This document shows positions 42,727 through 52,541 of a stretch of 64,000 nt of DNA, in pieces. The notes beneath the pieces were generated by a model. The model saw only the letters and a list, made by a program, of their open reading frames with translations. It was not told the origin of the DNA and did no database searches. Source of the stretch: an uncultured Lactobacillus sp. (lineage in GTDB: Bacteria; Bacillota; Bacilli; Lactobacillales; Lactobacillaceae); assembly GCF_902491705.1 (NCBI RefSeq), contig NZ_CABUIW010000001.1, positions 1 to 64,000 of the forward strand. The letters run 5' to 3'. Position 1 is the stretch's first letter. The number at the start of each line of letters is the position of its first letter. A program made the position numbers and the translations under genes.

Positions 42727-44580
42727 ATGTCAAAAGTTATTGGTATTGACCTAGGAACTACCAACTCAGCAGTTGCAGTTCTTGAAGGTAAAGAACCTAA
42801 GATCATTACTAACCCAGAAGGTAATCGTACTACTCCATCTGTAGTTGCTTTCAAAGACGGTGAAATTCAAGTAGGTGAAGTTGCTAAGCGTCAAGCTATT
42901 ACTAACCCTAACACCATTGTTTCAATCAAGCGTCACATGGGTGAAGCTGATTACAAAGTTAATGTTGGCGACAAGAGCTACACTCCACAAGAAATTTCAG
43001 CATTCATTTTGCAATACATCAAGAAGTTCTCAGAAGACTACTTAGGTGAAGAAGTTAAGGATGCAGTTATTACTGTTCCTGCTTACTTCAACGATGCACA
43101 ACGTCAAGCTACTAAGGATGCTGGTAAGATTGCTGGCTTAAACGTTCAAAGAATCATCAACGAACCAACTGCTTCAGCTTTGGCCTTTGGTTTGAACAAA
43201 GACCAAGATGAAAAGGTATTGGTTTACGACCTTGGTGGTGGTACTTTCGATGTTTCTGTACTTCAATTAGGTGACGGTGTCTTCCAAGTATTATCAACTA
43301 ACGGTGATACTCACCTTGGTGGTGATGACTTTGATAACCGTATCATGGACTGGCTTATCAAGAACTTCAAGGACGAAAATGGCGTTGACTTGTCTAAGGA
43401 CAAGATGGCAATGCAAAGATTAAAGGATGCCGCAGAAAAGGCTAAGAAAGATTTGTCAGGTGTATCATCAACTCACATCTCACTTCCATTCATTTCTGCA
43501 GGCGAATCTGGTCCACTTCACCTTGAAGCTGACTTAACTCGTGCTAAGTTCGATGAATTGACTAGTGACTTAGTTGAAAAGACTAAGATTCCATTTGACA
43601 ATGCTTTAAAGGATGCAGGTCTTACTGTTAACGACATTGACAAGGTTATCTTAAACGGTGGTTCAACTCGTATTCCAGCTGTTCAAAAGGCAGTTAAGGA
43701 ATGGGCTGGCAAGGAACCTGACCACTCAATCAACCCAGATGAAGCTGTTGCCTTAGGTGCAGCTATTCAAGGTGGTGTTATCTCAGGTGACGTTAAGGAC
43801 ATCGTTTTGCTTGATGTTACTCCATTGTCACTTGGTATTGAAACCATGGGTGGTGTCTTCACTAAGTTAATTGACAGAAACACTACTATTCCTACTTCAA
43901 AGAGTCAAATCTTCTCAACTGCTGCAGATAATCAACCAGCAGTAGATGTTCACGTATTGCAAGGTGAACGTCCAATGGCTGCAGACGACAAGACTCTTGG
44001 TCGCTTCGAATTAACTGATATTCCACCTGCACCACGTGGTGTTCCTCAAATTCAAGTTACATTTGATATCGACAAGAACGGTATTGTAAATGTATCTGCT
44101 AAGGATATGGGTACTGGTAAGGAACAAAAGATCACTATCAAGAGTTCATCCGGTTTGTCAGATGAAGAAATCAAACGTATGCAAAAAGATGCTGAAGAAC
44201 ACGCCGAAGAAGATAAGAAGCGTAAAGATGAAGCAGATTTGCGTAACGAAGTTGATCAATTGATCTTCACTACTGAAAAGACCTTGAAGGAAACTAAGGA
44301 CAAGTTATCAGATGCTGACAGAAAGCCAGTTGAAGATGCTCTTAATGACCTTAAGAAGGCTCAAAAGGACAACAACTTGGACGAAATGAAAGAAAAGAAG
44401 GATGCTTTATCCAAGGCTGCTCAAGACTTAGCTGTAAAGCTTTACCAACAAAACGGTGGTGCTCAAGGTGCAGCAGGTCAAGCTGGCCCACAAGCAGGTC
44501 CTCAAGGCCCACAAGGTGGTAACCCAAATAATGGCGGTGCCCAAGATGGTGAATTCCATAAAGTAGATCCAAACAAGTAA
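42727..44580 (+). CDS. dnaK: Chaperone DnaK (Hsp70)
   Basis: This 617-residue Hsp70 has the ATPase domain with IGIDLGTTNSAVAV, VYDLGGGTFDVSV and ILNGGSTRIPAVQ, then the substrate-binding domain from about residue 360. The C-terminal tail is rich in Gly, Gln, Ala and Pro, as in other lactobacilli. The DnaK of Gram-positives lacks a 24-residue segment of E. coli DnaK in the ATPase lobe, and the short length agrees. GGAGAGG precedes the ATG. A hairpin separates it from dnaJ. Confidence 0.98.
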   Translation: MSKVIGIDLGTTNSAVAVLEGKEPKIITNPEGNRTTPSVVAFKDGEIQVGEVAKRQAITNPNTIVSIKRHMGEADYKVNVGDKSYTPQEISAFILQYIKKFSEDYLGEEVKDAVITVPAYFNDAQRQATKDAGKIAGLNVQRIINEPTASALAFGLNKDQDEKVLVYDLGGGTFDVSVLQLGDGVFQVLSTNGDTHLGGDDFDNRIMDWLIKNFKDENGVDLSKDKMAMQRLKDAAEKAKKDLSGVSSTHISLPFISAGESGPLHLEADLTRAKFDELTSDLVEKTKIPFDNALKDAGLTVNDIDKVILNGGSTRIPAVQKAVKEWAGKEPDHSINPDEAVALGAAIQGGVISGDVKDIVLLDVTPLSLGIETMGGVFTKLIDRNTTIPTSKSQIFSTAADNQPAVDVHVLQGERPMAADDKTLGRFELTDIPPAPRGVPQIQVTFDIDKNGIVNVSAKDMGTGKEQKITIKSSSGLSDEEIKRMQKDAEEHAEEDKKRKDEADLRNEVDQLIFTTEKTLKETKDKLSDADRKPVEDALNDLKKAQKDNNLDEMKEKKDALSKAAQDLAVKLYQQNGGAQGAAGQAGPQAGPQGPQGGNPNNGGAQDGEFHKVDPNK

Positions 44581-44600
44581 TGGGTTTATAATTAAACAAA

Positions 44601-44639
44601 AGGAGAAGAGAACTACCCATTGAGTAGTTCTTTTCTTTT
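44601..44639 (+). terminator. Hairpin between dnaK and dnaJ
   Basis: A long imperfect stem with core GAACTAC/GTAGTTC closes a short loop, and its 3' arm is T-rich. It could reduce dnaJ relative to dnaK, or stabilise the upstream message. Confidence 0.6.
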
Positions 44640-44663
44640 GAGAATCATAAGGAGTTCAAATAG

Positions 44664-45818
44664 ATGGCACAAGAAGATTATTATAAAGTGCTTGGCGTAG
44701 ATCGTGACGCCAGTGAACAGGAGATTAATAAGGCATACCGTAGATTAGCAAAGAAATACCACCCAGATTTGAACCATGAACCCGGAGCTGAAGAAAAGTA
44801 TAAGCAAGTTAACGAAGCTTATGAAGTTCTGCATGATAAGCAAAAGCGTGCACAATATGATCAATTTGGTTCTGCTGGTGTAAATGGCCAAGGTGGCTTT
44901 GGTGGCGGAGCTGGTCAAGGCTTTGGTGGAGCAGGCTTTAATGCTTCAGACTTTGGCGATTTTGGTGATATTTTTGGCGACATTTTTGGTCAAGGCAGTC
45001 GACAAAGGGTAGATCCTACAGCACCACAACGTGGTCAAGACTTAGACTACACGTTGACGATTGACTTTATGGATGCCATTAATGGTAAAAAGACTCAAGT
45101 TAGCTACAATCGTGAAGAAACTTGTGAGACCTGTGGCGGTAATGGATGTGAAAAGGGTACTCACCCTATTACTTGTGATAAGTGTCATGGTACAGGTTAT
45201 ATGACAATCACTCAACAATCATTAATTGGTATGGTTCGTCGCCAAACTACTTGTGATAAATGTCATGGTCGTGGTGTAATTATTGAACATCCATGTAAGA
45301 CTTGTGATGGTAAAGGTATTGTTGAACGTAAGAATACTATTGAAGTTGATATTCCAGCAGGTATTGATAATGGTCAACAATTACGTTACCAAGGTCAAGG
45401 CGATGCCGGTATTAATGGCGGACCATATGGTGATTTATACATCATTTACCGAGTAAAGCCATCTAAGATCTTTGAACGTCATGGTCAAAACATTTATACT
45501 GAAGTTCCAATTTCATTTGCTCAAGCTACATTAGGTGATGAAATTGATGTTAAGACTGTTCATGGTGATGAGAAGTTAACTATTCCAGCAGGTACCCAAC
45601 CTAATAAGAAGTTTACTTTGCGTGGCAAAGGTGTACCTTATCTTCGTGGTAATGGCAATGGTGACCAAATTATCACCGTTAATGTTGTTATTCCAAAGCA
45701 TATTAACAAAGAACAAAAAGAAGATTTAACTAACTTCGTTCATCATGGTGGCGGTGAAATCACGCCAAAAGAAAAAGGCTTTTTCGAAAGACTTAAAGAT
45801 AAATTGAGCGGAGAATAA
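44664..45818 (+). CDS. dnaJ: Chaperone DnaJ (Hsp40)
   Basis: This 384-residue type I DnaJ stimulates DnaK ATPase. The J domain (1-70) has the HPD motif in KKYHPDLN. A Gly/Phe-rich region follows. Four CxxCxGxG zinc repeats (CETCGGNGC, CDKCHGTGY, CDKCHGRGV, CKTCDGKGI) lie at about 150-220. AAGGAG precedes the ATG. Last gene of the hrcA operon. Confidence 0.98.
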   Translation: MAQEDYYKVLGVDRDASEQEINKAYRRLAKKYHPDLNHEPGAEEKYKQVNEAYEVLHDKQKRAQYDQFGSAGVNGQGGFGGGAGQGFGGAGFNASDFGDFGDIFGDIFGQGSRQRVDPTAPQRGQDLDYTLTIDFMDAINGKKTQVSYNREETCETCGGNGCEKGTHPITCDKCHGTGYMTITQQSLIGMVRRQTTCDKCHGRGVIIEHPCKTCDGKGIVERKNTIEVDIPAGIDNGQQLRYQGQGDAGINGGPYGDLYIIYRVKPSKIFERHGQNIYTEVPISFAQATLGDEIDVKTVHGDEKLTIPAGTQPNKKFTLRGKGVPYLRGNGNGDQIITVNVVIPKHINKEQKEDLTNFVHHGGGEITPKEKGFFERLKDKLSGE

Positions 45819-45821
45819 AAA

Positions 45822-45857
45822 GATAGCGAGCTGCATTTTGCAACTCGCTATTTCTTT
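45822..45857 (+). terminator. Terminator after dnaJ
   Basis: ATAGCGAG at 45823-45830 pairs with CTCGCTAT at 45844-45851, with an inner CTGCA/TGCAA stem and a T-rich tail. Confidence 0.75.
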
Positions 45858-45877
45858 GTTAATAAGTCTTCTAACAT

Positions 45878-45906
45878 TTTATATGCTTTGCAACCTTTGC
45901 TATAAT
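45878..45906 (+). promoter_or_regulatory. Promoter of lepA
   Basis: TTTATA and TATAAT are separated by 17 bases, with a TG extension (TGCTATAAT). It lies about 35 bases before the lepA start. Confidence 0.6.
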
Positions 45907-45939
45907 TAATAAGACAGAAATAAAAGGGTGAACATTTTT

Positions 45940-47778
45940 ATGGACTTAAATAAATTAAAAGATTACCAAAAACATATTCGTAATTTTGCAATCGTAGCTC
46001 ATATTGACCATGGTAAGTCTACTATTGCCGATCGAATTCTTGAATTGACTGATACAGTAAGTCAACGTCAACTTAAGAATCAGATGTTAGATGATATGCC
46101 ACTTGAACGTCAACGTGGTATTACTATTAAAATGAACTCAGTTGAAGTTAAATATCATGCAGAAGATGGAGAAGACTACATCTTCCACTTGATTGACACA
46201 CCAGGACACGTAGACTTTTCTTATGAAGTTTCACGTTCTTTGGCTGCCTGTGAAGGAGCTTTGATGGTAGTTGATGCTTCACAAGGTGTTCAAGCACAAA
46301 CTTTGGCTAACACATATTTAGCTATTGATGATGATTTAGCAATTTTGCCTGTAATTAACAAGATTGACTTACCATCTGCTGATGTTCCTAAGACTAAGGA
46401 AGAAATCGAAGAGATGCTTGGATTAGATGCATCTGAAGCTGCAGAGGTTTCTGGTAAGACTGGTAAAGGCATTAAGGATATGCTAGAAAAGGTAGTTAAA
46501 GATATTCCAGCACCATCTGGTGATATTACTGCTCCGTTGAAGGCATTGATTTTTGACTCTAAATACGATGATTATCGCGGTGTTGTAATGTCAGTCAAAA
46601 TTGAAGATGGTACAGTTAAGCCTGGCGATAAGATTCAAATCATGAACACTGGTAAGGAATATGAAGTTACTGAAGTCGGTGTTTCAAGTCCACATCCAAT
46701 TAAGAAGGATATTTTGATTGCTGGGGATGTAGGTTATATTACTGCTAACATTAAATCCGTTCGTGAAACTCGTGTGGGTGATACTATTACTCAAGCGGAT
46801 AATCCTACTGCAGAACCACTTCCAGGTTACCGTCAAATTCCACCAATGGTTTACTCTGGTATGTATCCAGTTGATAACCGTGACTATGAAGATTTGAAGG
46901 AAGCTTTGCAAAAATTGCAATTGAATGATGCTGCTTTGGAATTTGAACCTGAAACTTCTACTGCTTTAGGCTTTGGTTTCCGTTGTGGTTTCTTAGGACT
47001 TTTGCATATGGACGTTGTGCAAGAAAGATTAGAGCAAGAATTTGACCTTGATTTGATCATGACTGCACCATCAGTAGACTATCATGCAATTATGAACGAT
47101 GGTTCAACTAAGGTTATTGATAACCCATCAGATTTGCCAGATGCAGGTGAATATAAAGAAGTTCAAGAACCTTATGTTAAGGCTGAAATCATGGTGCCAA
47201 ATGACTTTGTAGGTCCTGTAATGGAACTTTGTCAAAGAAAACGTGGCGAATTTGTCACAATGGACTATCTTGATAAGTACCGAGTAAATGTTATCTACAA
47301 TATGCCATTAGCTGAAATTATCTTCGACTTCTTCGATGATTTGAAGTCTTCAACTAAGGGCTATGCTTCACTTGATTACGAAATCACTGGCTACCGTGCA
47401 ACTGACTTGGTTAAGATCGATATTTTGCTTAACAAGGAACCAATCGATGCCCTTAGCTTTATTGCTCACAGAAGTGAAGCTCAAGACCGTGCTCGTCAAA
47501 TGACTTCAATGCTTAAGAAGTTGATTCCAAGACAAAACTTCGAAGTAGATATTCAAGGTGCTATTGGTGCCAAGATTATCTCACGTGCCACAATTAAACC
47601 ATATCGTAAAGATGTTACTTGGAAGATTCACACCGGTGACCCTGATCGTCGTGCTAAGCTTTTGGAAAAGCAGAAGCGTGGTAAGAAGAGAATGAAGGCT
47701 GTGGGTAAGGTAGAAGTGCCTCAAGATGCCTTTATGGCGGTTCTTAAGATGAACGATGATGATATCAAAGGCAAATAA
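45940..47778 (+). CDS. lepA: Elongation factor 4 (LepA)
   Basis: This EF4 of 612 residues is a ribosomal GTPase that can back-translocate stalled ribosomes. The GTPase domain has AHIDHGKSTIADR, DTPGHVDFSYEV and NKIDLPSADVP. The C-terminal domain unique to LepA contains GAKIISRATIKPYRKDV and GKKRMKAVGKVEVPQDAF. The ATG at 45940 follows an AAGGGTG by nine bases; the GTG at 45928 lies inside that site and is unlikely. The sortase remnant follows within three bases. Confidence 0.97.
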   Translation: MDLNKLKDYQKHIRNFAIVAHIDHGKSTIADRILELTDTVSQRQLKNQMLDDMPLERQRGITIKMNSVEVKYHAEDGEDYIFHLIDTPGHVDFSYEVSRSLAACEGALMVVDASQGVQAQTLANTYLAIDDDLAILPVINKIDLPSADVPKTKEEIEEMLGLDASEAAEVSGKTGKGIKDMLEKVVKDIPAPSGDITAPLKALIFDSKYDDYRGVVMSVKIEDGTVKPGDKIQIMNTGKEYEVTEVGVSSPHPIKKDILIAGDVGYITANIKSVRETRVGDTITQADNPTAEPLPGYRQIPPMVYSGMYPVDNRDYEDLKEALQKLQLNDAALEFEPETSTALGFGFRCGFLGLLHMDVVQERLEQEFDLDLIMTAPSVDYHAIMNDGSTKVIDNPSDLPDAGEYKEVQEPYVKAEIMVPNDFVGPVMELCQRKRGEFVTMDYLDKYRVNVIYNMPLAEIIFDFFDDLKSSTKGYASLDYEITGYRATDLVKIDILLNKEPIDALSFIAHRSEAQDRARQMTSMLKKLIPRQNFEVDIQGAIGAKIISRATIKPYRKDVTWKIHTGDPDRRAKLLEKQKRGKKRMKAVGKVEVPQDAFMAVLKMNDDDIKGK

Positions 47779-47780
47779 AA

Positions 47781-48489
47781 ATGGCTGAAAATAAACAAAA
47801 ACGCTCTGTTAGCACAATTGTAATCAGAATTTTAGCCATCATCTTATTGATTGTCGGTATAGTTTTAATTTTCAATAAGCAAATCGGCAATCAGATGATC
47901 AGTCATAATCAACGATCAGCTCTGACTAGTTTAACCAGAAAGCAGGTTGAACAAAATCAAAAGAAAAAGGGCATGTATGACTTCAAAAAGGTAAAGTCAT
48001 TGGGAATAGCACAGGCCACGAGGTCGCAAATAAAGAAGACCTCAGGTGCAATCGGTGCTTTAGCAATTCCTGATGTTAATATGCACTTGCCTATTATGCT
48101 AGGGATGTCCGATGATGCTAGGGATGTCCGATGATGCGATGTCTACTGGTGGTGGAACGATGCGTGCCGATCAAGTGATGGGGCAAGGTAATTATCCTCT
48201 TGCTGGTCACTATATGACTGCTAAGGGCATTCTGTTTTCTCCACTAGAAGATGTTAAAAAGGGAGAATTAATTTATTTAACCAACTTAAAGAAGGTTTAT
48301 GTCTATCGAATTTATATGAAGAAGATAGTTGATCCTTCTGCTGTGTGGTTAGTTAACAATACTAAGCAAAACATTGTTACTTTAATTACTTGTGCTGATG
48401 GTGGTAAAAATCGTTGGGCAATTCGTGGTAACTTGATTAAAACCGAGAAGGCCACAGATAGTAATTTGAAGGTCTTTAACTTAAAATAA
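47781..48489 (+). pseudogene. srtA: Class A sortase, disrupted by a 19-bp tandem duplication
   Basis: The two halves together would encode a sortase of about 229 residues, which anchors LPXTG proteins to peptidoglycan. The first half has a basic start and one membrane helix (VIRILAIILLIVGIVLIF). The second half has the catalytic His in LAGHYM, Cys in LITCADGG and Arg in RWAIRG. The 19 bases at 48096-48114 are repeated exactly at 48115-48133. This shifts the frame within IMLGMSDDA and yields a stop at 48134. It is directly downstream of lepA. The catalytic domain is separated from its anchor, so the gene is probably inactive. Confidence 0.88.
48096..48133 (+). repeat. Exact 19-bp tandem duplication inside the sortase gene
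   Basis: Two adjacent identical 19-bp units (48096-48114 and 48115-48133) begin ATGCTAGGG and end CCGATG. Removing one restores the frame. Confidence 0.97.
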
Positions 48490-48501
48490 AATTATCTTTC
48501 T

Positions 48502-48529
48502 TTGACCGCTATCGTATTTGCGTTAAAAT
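48502..48529 (+). promoter_or_regulatory. Putative promoter of recJ
   Basis: TTGACC and TAAAAT are separated by 16 bases, about 75 bases before recJ. Confidence 0.45.
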
Positions 48530-48550
48530 TATTAATAGATTTTCAATAAA

Positions 48551-48581
48551 GACACTCGCTTGTGAGTGCCTTTTAGTTTTT
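48551..48581 (+). terminator. Hairpin between srtA and recJ
   Basis: CACTC pairs with GAGTG, with one more pair after a mismatch, then TTTTAGTTTTT. It lies downstream of the putative recJ promoter, so it may act as an attenuator or as the end of the upstream transcript. Confidence 0.5.
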
Positions 48582-48602
48582 GATGAGGGTGTTTATACAG
48601 TA

Positions 48603-50878
48603 ATGAAATGGCAACAAAGAACAGCTGAAGAATTAGATTCTAGTTTGGTAGAAAAATATCAGCTAAGTCCGATTGCAGCAAAGCTTTTTGCATTACGCGG
48701 CATTGATAGTGATGAGAAGCTAGATTTTTGGTTTAATGCGACTGAAGAAGATTTAGCTGATCCTGCATTGATGCATGATATGGAAAAAGCCATTGATAGA
48801 ATTAATCAAGCAATTGATAACGGTGAAAAAATTACAATTTATGGCGACTATGATGCAGACGGAATTACTGCAACTACGATCATGACAGAAACCCTAAGCA
48901 TCTTAGGTGCTGATGTGCATTATACTTTATTCCAGACCGTTTTAAAGACGGCTATGGCCCTAATATTGACCGCTATCGTGAAATTGTTGCAGATGGTACT
49001 AAATTAATTATTACTGTAGATAATGGTGTTACTGGTATCGATGAAGTCAAATATGCTAAAGAACATGGTGTAGATACGATTGTAACTGACCACCACACTT
49101 TTCAGGAGCAAAAGCCAGACGCTTATGCAATCGTACATTGTAATTATCCAGGACAAAAGTATCCTTTCGATGATTATTGCGGTGCAGGTGTGGCATATAC
49201 GATTTGTCGTGGCCTAATGCAGGATACGATGCCTGAACTGCTTGATTTAGCGATGATCGGTACAATCGGAGATATGGTTAAGGTAACCGGGGAAGGTCAC
49301 GTCATTATCAAAAGAGGCCTAGAAGTACTTAATCAAACTGATCGTCCGGGGTTGCGCGCTCTTATTAAAAATGCTGGTTTAACATTAGGTTCGATTAATG
49401 AAACAGATGTTGGTTTTAATATTGCTCCTCGTCTAAATGCAGTAGGCCGTCTGGCTAATGCTAACCTTGCAGTTGAATTGTTGCTTAGTGACGATGATCT
49501 TGAAGCACAGAAGATTGCTGACAAGATAGAAGATCTGAATAATCAGCGCAAGGAATTAACAACGCAAGTTTATGATCAGTGTATGGAATTAATTCGTAAA
49601 AATAGCTGGCAAAAGCAAAATACTCTGGTTTTATATGATCCAGATTTTCATGAAGGAGTTCTAGGCTTAGTAGCTAATAAGATCGTGGAAAAGACCCATA
49701 AGCCAACGATTGTTTTAACTAAAAATGAAGCTGGAGAAATCAAAGGTTCAGGTAGATCGATTACTGGCTTTAATTTGTTTAATGCATTGAATCCATTAAA
49801 GGAAGATTTATTTACTAAATTTGGTGGACATGATTTTGCATGTGGCCTATCAATGACAGAGGATAAAATTGGTGCCTTAAGAGAAAAATTAGAGAGTAGC
49901 TTCCACGTTGAAGGTGGACTTGAAACTAAAGAATATGACATGGAATTGCCACTGCAGGGGTTGTCGCCACAGACTTTAGCCCAGATAAACCAAGTAGGAC
50001 CATTTGGAACGGGGGATGCACAACCGATTTTTAGTATCTCTGATCCAACAATTACCCAGTTCTTCAAGATTGGTAAGGATAAGAATCATGTTAAGTTTAA
50101 CGTTGCCAAAAAAGGTGGCAGTTTGTCTGTAATTGGATTTAACAAAGACTTTTTAAACAATAATTTGTTGCCATTTATTGCTAAAGTTTTTGTGCAATTG
50201 TCACTTAATACATACCGCAAAAAAGTATCACTCCAGGGAATTATCGAAGGCATTGAATTTGCTTCGCCAAAATTAGCTGTTCCTACACCAGTTATTGATT
50301 TGCGCCAAGAAAAATTGGTAATGGGCTTTGCGGATCGCTACTTGTTGTTTGATCAAAAGAATATTCCAATTGTTCGCAATCGTCTGCAAGTTAGTGATGA
50401 CAAGATAAGTTTGGTAAAAGATTATGATAAGTCAGGTGAAACGGTTGCCTTGCTTGATGTACCACGTAATCAGATTGAATTAAATTCAGCTCTTGAAAAG
50501 AACTACCAACAAATTTATTTGCGATTTTTGCTTGATCAACTACCAGTAGAACACATTCCTGCTAAAAGTTATTTTGGCAAAGTTTTGAAATATATTTATG
50601 CTCACCCTACATTGAGTCCAAATGATTATCGAACTGTGGCACCATATCTTGGCTTGGATTATGACAGCGTATTGTTCATTTTGCGCGTTTTCTTTGAATT
50701 AGGATTTGTTAAGTTAACTGATGGCAAATTAGTAGGAGAACAGCATCCAAAAAAGCAGCCTTTAACTTCATCTAAATATTTAAGAGCAACCGAATCTCAA
50801 ATTAGATTTGTAGAACAATTAAGAACAATGCCAACCCAGCAAATCATCACATATGTTAATAATTTTTTGAATAATTAG
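48603..50878 (+). pseudogene. recJ: Single-stranded-DNA exonuclease RecJ, frameshifted
   Basis: An intact gene would encode a RecJ of about 758 residues, a 5'-3' exonuclease in recombination and mismatch repair. The 5' part has YGDYDADGITAT. At about 48929 one base is missing in HYTL(I)PDRFKDGYG, where the sequence reads CTTTATTCC instead of the expected CTTTAATTCC. The rest stays open in the shifted frame to 50878 and has TDHHTF (DHH motif) and the C-terminal DHHA1 and OB parts. GAGGGTG precedes the start. It is either a recent pseudogene or a single-base sequence error. Confidence 0.85.
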
Positions 50879-50916
50879 ATAAATATCAAGATTTTACTGC
50901 TTTTATGCCGAAAATT

Positions 50917-50925
50917 TGGTAAAAT
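50917..50925 (+). promoter_or_regulatory. Extended -10 promoter of apt
   Basis: TGGTAAAAT fits an extended -10 about 35 bases before the apt start. No good -35 at 17 bases is seen. Confidence 0.35.
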
Positions 50926-50961
50926 ATACAGGTCACAAGTGTTTTGGAGGTTTTTCTTCTT

Positions 50962-51489
50962 ATGGCAATTGATTTTAGTAAGTATATTGCAAGTGTAAAG
51001 GACTTCCCTAACAAGGGAATTGTATTCCGTGATATTACACCTATTTTGCAAGATGGTGATTTGTATCGTGCTGCTACACATGAATTAGCAGAATATGCTA
51101 AGAGCAGAAATGCGGATGTAATCGTTGGTCCAGAAGCACGTGGTTTTATTGTTGGTTGTCCTGTAGCAACAGAATTAGGTGTTGGCTTTGTTCCAGCAAG
51201 AAAACCTCACAAGTTGCCTAGAGAAGTTGAACGTGCTTCATACGATTTGGAATACGGTTCAAATAGTTTGGAAATGCATAAGGATGCAATTAAGCCAGGT
51301 CAAAGAGTTGTTGTATGTGACGACTTAATGGCTACTGCTGGTACTTTAAGAGCTTCTAAGGAATTGATTGAAAATCTTGGTGGTAAGCTTGTAGGTGCTG
51401 CATTCTATATTGAATTACCTGACTTAAAGGGTAGAGAAAAGTTACCTGATGTTGATATTTACTCATTAGTTCAATATCACGGTGCTTAA
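50962..51489 (+). CDS. apt: Adenine phosphoribosyltransferase
   Basis: This 175-residue enzyme salvages adenine to AMP with PRPP. The PRPP loop is VVVCDDLMATAGTLRAS; PEARGFIVGCPVATELGVGFVPARKPHKLP is the adenine/flood loop region. The ATG at 50962 follows GGAGG after 11 bases; the upstream in-frame ATG-like start at 50944 overlaps that site. apt follows recJ in most Lactobacillales. A terminator ends the unit. Confidence 0.97.
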   Translation: MAIDFSKYIASVKDFPNKGIVFRDITPILQDGDLYRAATHELAEYAKSRNADVIVGPEARGFIVGCPVATELGVGFVPARKPHKLPREVERASYDLEYGSNSLEMHKDAIKPGQRVVVCDDLMATAGTLRASKELIENLGGKLVGAAFYIELPDLKGREKLPDVDIYSLVQYHGA

Positions 51490-51500
51490 ATAATAAGCTT

Positions 51501-51533
51501 AAAGCTCCAGTGCTAAGCATTGGGGCTTTTTTC
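51501..51533 (+). terminator. Terminator after apt
   Basis: A 12-bp stem with G-U pairs (AAGCTCCAGTGC with GCATTGGGGCTT) followed by a T run. Confidence 0.85.
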
Positions 51534-51561
51534 TTTTACTTAAAAATGGGAAAAGGACAAT

Positions 51562-52389
51562 ATGATTGATAATATTACGATTGGTAGAGTATTAAAGGAA
51601 GTACGAAAATCTTTAGGTTTAACTCAAAAAGAATTTACTCATGGCGTAGTAACTACATCGTTTTATTCAAAAGTGGAACGTGGAGTAAACAAAATAAGTA
51701 CAGTTGATTTTTTTAAGATTTTAATATTGAACAAAGTTGATGAAGATGAAATTCTTAAAAAAATCGTTTCTGAAGATAATCATATAAAAAATAAATCTGA
51801 CTTGAAGGTACAATTGCTAGCTGCTTTTAATGAAAAAGATAAGGAAAAAGCAGCTTTGTTGAATGATCAAATTCAGAAGTCAAATATGGATGAGAATATT
51901 AAAATTTCTGCGTTACTTATTAATTCGGTTATGAACAACAAGATTGGTTCTTTAACTCAAATGGAAAAGAACAAGATTAAAAGAAAGTTTTATGAAGTAG
52001 AAAATTGGGCAGATAATATTTCTACTTTACAGCTTTTTAGTAATTCAATGTTAATTTTTGATTTTGATGAACTCGAATATTATATGAAGCAAATTTTGAA
52101 AACCGATATTAAGAACAAACCGATAAATACGCAAAGAGTCATCTCAACTATTTGTATAAATTATTTTTATAATTGCTATTTGAATAAAAAGTATGATAGT
52201 GCAGTTTATGGATTTAAAATAATTGATTCGTTAGCTCCACTACTAGATTTTGGAATTTTTAAAATAGTAGCTAGTTATTATAAGGCAATTTTTAGTAGTG
52301 ATGATGAATCAGCAAATGAAATTATTAGTTTTTTGAATAAATATGGTGCAAAAGAAGTCGCTAATGGGTTGCCAAAGTGTCATATATGA
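51562..52389 (+). CDS. Rgg/GadR/MutR-family transcriptional regulator
   Basis: This 275-residue protein has an N-terminal helix-turn-helix (TIGRVLKEVRKSLGLTQKEFTHGVVTTSFYSKVERG, about 5-45). An all-helical C-terminal region follows (about 75-270), as in Rgg-type regulators that sense short peptides in Gram-positives. AAAAGGA lies upstream of the ATG. No clear promoter is seen between the apt terminator and this gene. The DNA is much more AT-rich than apt. It precedes an ABC transporter operon in the same direction, so control of that operon is likely but unproven. A cognate peptide was not found. Confidence 0.8.
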   Translation: MIDNITIGRVLKEVRKSLGLTQKEFTHGVVTTSFYSKVERGVNKISTVDFFKILILNKVDEDEILKKIVSEDNHIKNKSDLKVQLLAAFNEKDKEKAALLNDQIQKSNMDENIKISALLINSVMNNKIGSLTQMEKNKIKRKFYEVENWADNISTLQLFSNSMLIFDFDELEYYMKQILKTDIKNKPINTQRVISTICINYFYNCYLNKKYDSAVYGFKIIDSLAPLLDFGIFKIVASYYKAIFSSDDESANEIISFLNKYGAKEVANGLPKCHI

Positions 52390-52454
52390 CATTGCACGTT
52401 CAAATATAACATTCTTAAGAAAAAAATCATTTTAAGTTCATAATGTTTAGCAAG

Positions 52455-52492
52455 AAAAGTATTTATTGATAATTACAATAAATACTTTTTTT
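52455..52492 (+). terminator. Terminator after the Rgg-type gene
   Basis: Fourteen-base perfect arms (52455-52468 and 52476-52489) are followed by more T residues. It separates the regulator from the transporter operon. Confidence 0.9.
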
Positions 52493-52541
52493 AAAAGATT
52501 AATTCCAAATTAGTTGATGCTATTTCATAAAGGGGTAACTT

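Noticed and set aside
52443..52469. Eight-residue frame MFSKKSIY after the Rgg gene as a possible signal peptide
   Set aside because: It has no ribosome site and overlaps the left arm of a strong terminator, and the sequence is not hydrophobic like known Rgg peptides.
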